A DNA stretch of 7,643 nucleotides from Desulfovibrio sp. (GTDB taxonomy: Bacteria > Desulfobacterota > Desulfovibrionia > Desulfovibrionales > Desulfovibrionaceae). The notes under the pieces are model-generated. The model searched no databases, was not told the origin of the DNA, and saw only the letters and a program-made list of their open reading frames with translations. Positions within the stretch are counted from its first letter, which is position 1. The number at the start of each line of letters is the position of its first letter. The stretch covers positions 1 through 7,643 of the forward strand of contig JAQVZK010000109.1 in the NCBI GenBank assembly GCA_028708195.1, read 5' to 3'. Both the position numbers and the translations under genes were made by a program. Shown here piece after piece: positions 6,697 through 7,643 of this stretch.

Positions 6697-6713
6697 ATTT
6701 TTTGACAAAAAAT
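6697..6713. repeat. Perfect 17-bp inverted repeat containing a consensus -35
   Basis: ATTTTTTGACAAAAAAT is symmetric about its central base (6705). It contains TTGACA (6702-6707), a perfect -35 hexamer, but no -10 box at 16-18 bp. It could be a terminator-like T/A element (read on either strand it has A and T tracts) or a protein-binding site. Confidence 0.4.
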
Positions 6714-6790
6714 CTGCCTGATCTCCACTTGACTTTTTTTGAATAATTGCCATTTGCATGTTGATCCAGAAAATATGCAAATTTTTTATA

Positions 6791-6808
6791 ACGTTGCAAT
6801 AGCAACGT
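6791..6808. promoter_or_regulatory. Perfect 7-bp inverted repeat, candidate operator
   Basis: ACGTTGC (6791-6797), spacer AATA, GCAACGT (6802-6808). The 18-bp symmetric site lies in the AT-rich core, a setting typical of a dimeric regulator's binding site. The target gene is unclear; hflK is the nearest downstream gene, about 317 bp away. Confidence 0.35.
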
Positions 6809-7005
6809 CTATATCTACTGGCTTCATATATTCTCCAACCTATGAGCTCTCTGTTTTACAGGTTCATGATGTAAGTTTTGCGGTGTGGGTGAAAGTGATT
6901 GCCGTTGGGGCGCAGGGTTGTCTAGCTGACTGCTGGGTAGTCTTGACGAGTAGTGCTCTATACCTTATCCAGTATGCACTTGCTTACCAAGGTGGCACAG
7001 CGTTC

Positions 7006-7034
7006 TTGACCACGCAGCATTCATGCCCTATTTT
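7006..7034 (+). promoter_or_regulatory. Candidate hflK promoter
   Basis: TTGACC (7006-7011), exactly 17 bp, then TATTTT (7029-7034): 5 of 6 and 4 of 6 to the sigma-70 boxes. Transcription would begin near 7041 and give a leader of about 84 nt. The same bases also read as a heat-shock sigma-32-like pair, CTTGACC (7005-7011), 14 bp, CCCTATTT (7026-7033). A weaker upstream pair is TTGACG (6943-6948) with TATCCA (6966-6971). Confidence 0.45.
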
Positions 7035-7124
7035 TACCACTTCACACCATACTAAAACGTAGGTGTTTCCCGACAATGCAACACGGGAGCCGCGCTACGA
7101 TTAAAAAAAGGGTAAAACTCCGTC

Positions 7125-7643
7125 ATGAATTGGGATTGGGACAAACTACAGGAAAAGAGGCAGAGACAGGGGAACAACCCCCCCCCCAGGCAAAACGATG
7201 TGGAACCTGAAGATGAAGTGCAGGATCGTCAGCCCCCTCGCGCAAAGCGCAGCCCCTTTAATGGGCGTGGGGGAGGGAACGAAAGCCCTTTCAAGAAGCT
7301 TTCACAAATGCGCATGCCCAACGGTAAGGGCTTTCTGCTTGTGGGTCTTGGGGTTGTGGCGCTTTGGCTTTTGTCGGGCATCTATATTATCAACCCCGAC
7401 GAAGAGGGGGTTGTGCTGCGCTTTGGCAAGTATAACCGCACTGAAGGCCCTGGCCCGCACTACGCGTGGCCCGCACCTATTGAAAGCGTGTACAAGCCCC
7501 AGGTAACCCAGGTGCTGCGCAGTGAGGTGGGCTTTCGCTCAGTGGGGCAAAGCGCCACATTCCAGCAGGGGCAGGTGCGTACTGTTTCGGAAGAAGCGTC
7601 CATGCTCACTGGCGACGAAAACATCGTCAATGTGCAGTTCAGT
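7125..7643 (+). CDS. hflK: HflK, SPFH/prohibitin-family FtsH modulator, C-terminus cut by window edge
   Basis: HflK forms with HflC a large membrane-anchored assembly that surrounds the FtsH protease and modulates its activity. The frame is open from the ATG at 7125 to the right edge (173 codons). The N-terminus begins MNWDWDKL, then a polar Pro/Arg/Asp/Glu/Gly-rich tail to about 67, one membrane helix at 69-88, and the start of the SPFH domain with YIINPDEEGVVLRFGKY (87-103), GPGPHYAWPAPIE (108-120) and LTGDENIVNVQF (161-172), all typical of HflK. The closest ribosome-binding sequence, AAAGGG (7107-7112), is 12 nt away, so initiation may be weak. A C10 run (7178-7187) encodes Pro19-Pro21 before the membrane helix; any change not a multiple of three would shift the frame. 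hflC is expected beyond the edge. Confidence 0.93.
   Translation, partial: MNWDWDKLQEKRQRQGNNPPPRQNDVEPEDEVQDRQPPRAKRSPFNGRGGGNESPFKKLSQMRMPNGKGFLLVGLGVVALWLLSGIYIINPDEEGVVLRFGKYNRTEGPGPHYAWPAPIESVYKPQVTQVLRSEVGFRSVGQSATFQQGQVRTVSEEASMLTGDENIVNVQFS
7178..7187 (+). repeat. Run of 10 C inside hflK
   Basis: The C10 run is in the N-terminal tail codons of hflK, ending codon 18 (Asn) and encoding three prolines. With 10 C the downstream HflK frame is correct. Losing one C would move translation into a frame that stops at 7506. Confidence 0.9.

Larger units (their letters stand above)
6608..7124. other. Gap before hflK with an AT-rich core and inverted repeats
   Basis: These 517 bp show no convincing gene. 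GC over 6721-6900 is about 35% by my count, against 60-68% in neighbouring genes. A frame from a TTG at 6739 (or the ATG at 6775) to 7062 is open, but it has no ribosome-binding site and no recognisable motifs. The stretch holds a hairpin (6653-6676), two perfect inverted repeats (6697-6713 and 6791-6808) and a good candidate hflK promoter (7006-7034). Confidence 0.5.

Noticed and set aside
6993..7010. TGGCAC followed by CTTGAC, resembling a sigma-54 promoter
   Set aside because: The spacing does not place GG at -24 and GC at -12; the second element is displaced and lacks GC.
6739..7062. 107-codon open frame with a TTG start (96 codons from the ATG at 6775)
   Set aside because: It has no ribosome-binding site and no recognisable motif, and its codon use is unlike the neighbouring genes. 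It includes the candidate hflK promoter. Low GC alone can leave such a frame open.
7198..7506. 102-codon frame inside hflK
   Set aside because: It is the shifted frame of hflK. It is relevant only as the product expected if the C10 tract lost one base.

Overview
The window looks like chromosomal DNA of a Gram-negative bacterium. Coding GC is high (about 60-68% in the stretches I counted), there is a Tol-Pal type energy module and an outer-membrane efflux channel, and there is an RNase J, which Enterobacteria lack but many Deltaproteobacteria (Desulfobacterota) have. From overall resemblance I favour a Desulfovibrio-like sulfate reducer. That is recognition from memory, not a search result.

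Layout. On the minus strand, reading from 2083 down to 1, lie tolQ, tolR and a TolA/TonB-like transducer that runs off the left edge. The three are packed with gaps of 1 and 8 nt and are almost certainly one operon; tolB and pal would be expected beyond the edge. A 747-bp divergent region (2084-2830) holds no convincing gene but several inverted repeats, including a perfect 16-bp palindrome. On the plus strand a TolC-family outer-membrane protein (about 2831-4288) is followed after 40 bp by RNase J (4329-5987). Next come a 359-bp gap with a long GC-rich hairpin abutting a run of 12 C, an unrecognised 86-residue membrane or lipoprotein gene (6347-6607), and a 517-bp gap whose centre is AT-rich (about 35% GC over 6721-6900). 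The start of hflK (7125 to the right edge) closes the window.

How the parts relate. TolQ and TolR form a proton-driven inner-membrane motor that works through the TolA-like protein on the outer envelope. The TolC-like channel exports substrates across the same outer membrane, and HflK is a membrane scaffold that modulates FtsH proteolysis. Apart from RNase J, which handles RNA decay and processing, the window is about the cell envelope. I see no mobile element, CRISPR array, tRNA or rRNA.

No undescribed multi-gene system is evident. The items most worth a second look are a 10-C tract inside the hflK reading frame that could act as a slippage switch, palindromes upstream of tolC, the unknown small gene, and the AT-rich inverted-repeat region before hflK. 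Several start codons are reassigned here on ribosome-binding-site evidence: tolQ at 2083 and tolR at a GTG at 1386.
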